A stretch of 64,000 nt of DNA from Athripsodes cinereus (taxonomy: Eukaryota > Arthropoda > Insecta > Trichoptera > Leptoceridae). The notes under the pieces were generated by a model. The model saw only the letters and a program-made list of their open reading frames with translations, was not told where the DNA came from and ran no database searches. Positions within the stretch are counted from its first letter, which is position 1. Each line of letters opens with the position of its first letter. This document shows, piece by piece, positions 28,801-31,800 of this stretch. Location of the stretch: the NCBI GenBank assembly GCA_947579605.1, contig OX388325.1, positions 8,551,572 through 8,615,571 of the forward strand, in the 5' to 3' direction. The position numbers and the translations under genes are program-made.

Positions 28801-31800
28801 TTTCTGAATTAAATTAACTAAGTACGAAATTGTAACAATACTTTTACAGTATGTAAGACGCCGGGTTTATTATTACATACAATATCACTAGTATACATCG
28901 GGTGGAGTAGTCTAAGATTCCCACAACAAGGTAGGTACTCGTATGGTAGTACAACGTGGCACTTTTACATGCTCCATATTAGGTTTCTAGCTTGTCTGAT
29001 CGTTAGTTCAAAACTTAAGTCTCTAATTTAATAATAAACACTTAATTGTCAAATATACAAATATTTTACAAAAGGCGTACATATTGCCTTGAGGCAATGT
29101 CTTCCAGTAAACGTACTACAATGTTTGAGAACTGTTTTACTATAAAGTGAGTTTAGATCAAAAGATAAACAGAAAATGAAATATATAATATAAAACAAGA
29201 ATACCTATAATAAATATAAAGAAAAAAAAATAAAAGATGAAAATGTAAGCATTCACAACCATAAACCTATATATTATATATGTATCTAAGTGAGAACTAT
29301 CTACTATTGATGAGATGGTGGTTTGTTTATGAGGGATTTTACTGTATGTTTGAATGAGTCTATAGTTGAAGAGGACCGAATATCATTGGGGAGGTTGTTC
29401 CAGATTCTAGTAGCATGTACGGTAAAAGAAGATGAATAAAAAGATGTACTATGAGGTGGGAATTCTAAACGACGATTATTTTGGGACCTTAACGATAGAC
29501 CATGGGAAGAAAGGGGAACAAACCGTTCGAAGAGATATTGAGGAGCTTCATGCTTAAGGATGTTATAAAGAAAGCATAGTATATGTAAATTACGGGATTC
29601 CTTGTATGTTGGCCATTTGAGTTCAGCACGGAATTGAGAGATGTGGTCGTATTTTCTTAGACCAAAGATAAAGCGAATGCATGCATTCTGCAGCCGATCC
29701 AATTTTTAATATCCGATCCAAAAATAATTTCGTGTGGTTAATGTTGTCGATCGACGGTAGTTGGTGGAAGTTCATGTTATATTAATAAAAATAAATCATT
29801 TTTATTTAGTACTTCCACAGTGGTTTTATTAATCGCGAACCGATTTTCACGAGCTTCCGAACGTAGAGTGAGGTTAGCCTGATGATGAGAGCAGAAGCTC
29901 TGGAAAGTCGGCTCACGACTAATAATCGCTGTGGAAGAACTAAATAATAAATATAAGTCTACTATCCGTTCCATAATGCAACAACAAAATGTCTTAGGTA
30001 CCTATATTTGAGAAATCACCGTTTTTATAATTTTGGTATACAGTGAAACCTCTATTTATCGTTCCTCGAATAATTGTTTTCCCGTATTTGTCGTTATTTT
30101 TTACAGTTCCGAATTAGTTTCATACAAAACAAGTAAAAATATATCGCATCCATCGTTTCTCTATATGATTTTATCGCATTGACCGTTTAAATTACACAAA
30201 AAAAATCGTATATATGTATAAAAACATTGGAGAACGAGCGAGAAAGAAAGAACATTTTGTTGATTCTGTCTGCTGTCTTTTTTGATAGTACATCAGTAGG
30301 TACCTACAATAAAAAAAGCAAATGACGATGAAAGATTACATACAGTATAAAGTATGATTTTGCTCTCCATGCAGCTTTCTTTTTTATTTTGTTACTAGGT
30401 ATATTTTTTATTTCAACAAATTGATTTATAACTTTTGAAACATGTATCATTTTTATAAAACCTATATACTCGTGTGTACCTACATATTAAACATTAAAAA
30501 ACATATTAATATGATTTTTTCTATACTCCCGCATTCATTGTTTTCCCGCATCCATAGTTTATTTCAATAGGTCCCTTCAAAAACGATAGATAGAGGTTTC
30601 ACTGTATTTCTATTATTTTAGTGCGTAACAGTGATATACGAAAGGAATGTGGAATGAAAGTTGGTGTAATTACAAGGATGAATGTGAATAAGTTAAGATG
30701 GTTTGGGCACGTGGAAAGAATGAATGAGGACAGAATGACTAAGAAGATATATTTGGCTGAGAGGAATGGTGCTCGGAGACGTGGACGTCCGAGGATCAAA
30801 TGGCAAGATCATTTAAATCAAATCCTACAGGACGGTCACGTGTTGAGCACATTGAACAGGAGAGCATGCATGAGGAATTGTATGACAGTGACGGAAGCGA
30901 AAGATGTATGCAAGGATAGAAGGAAGTGGCGTTCGATCCTTACTGCCTACCCCGCGAGGGAAGCGGCGTGATGGTATGTATGTATGTATGTATATTATTT
31001 TAGATTAACTAGGCATGTATTAATTATTATATTTTATGAGCTTTTTCGCTACCGCGGTTTCGATGGAGCGTCCACCATTTACGAGCGATTATCTGAAACT
31101 TTATATTATGCTTTAATTTAAAACGCACCAGATAGTGAAATACACTGTTAAAGACGTACGTTGTCTTCGGTTCTTCCATTAATAAGCAATTCAAATTCAG
31201 GTAAATTATTTTTGCCATAACTAAATATTTGATTCATAGAGGGAACCGTGTATTTTTTAGTTATTTGTTTGTGTTTTACAAAGAAATTCCTTTAACAGGA
31301 CACTCCAAAATAAACAGAGATCTATTCTTTGCTGGGGCAGGACACTTCAAAACTAATACAGATTAATTCTTTGCCAGGAACTCCACGGGAAATTCCAGAT
31401 GTTAGTTTAATAAATTTCTACCTTTTACATGAAACTCAACTATTAAGTATAGAAAAACGGTATAAAAAAAATAAAATAAGGTGAGTAAAATCATAATGTT
31501 ACCAGAACCGATTATGTAGATAAATATAGCAGAAAATAACATAATAACAATGAACCTAGCTGTAAGTATTTTTTGTTACATTTATTTTTGTTGTTTTAAA
31601 TGTACCCTATTTTTTTGTAAGCTTATGAGCGAAACACTGTTTCTTTAAGATAATAAAAATTACATTGAAAATACAAAATAGTCTGTGACTTACCTTCAGG
31701 GCATATACATTCGTAAGATAAGGGATCCAGTCTTCTACATTTGCCATCATTTTGACATGGAGATGGTTCGCAAGGGATGTATTCGCTCTCGCAGTCCTTT

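Larger units (their letters stand above)
21401..31693 (-). other. 10.3-kb Notch intron (EGF6-EGF7), repeat-filled
   Basis: Bounded by the v3 donor and v4 acceptor. Separately listed elements cover about half of it. I see no Notch exon inside: v3 and v4 join in phase within EGF6. Stretches 21540-22790, 27130-28060 and 28360-29020 show no recognisable gene or repeat beyond short scraps. Confidence 0.85.

Noticed and set aside
21401..31693. Missing Notch exon in the 10.3-kb intron
   Set aside because: Exons v3 and v4 join in phase and complete EGF6 with normal spacing, so nothing is missing.
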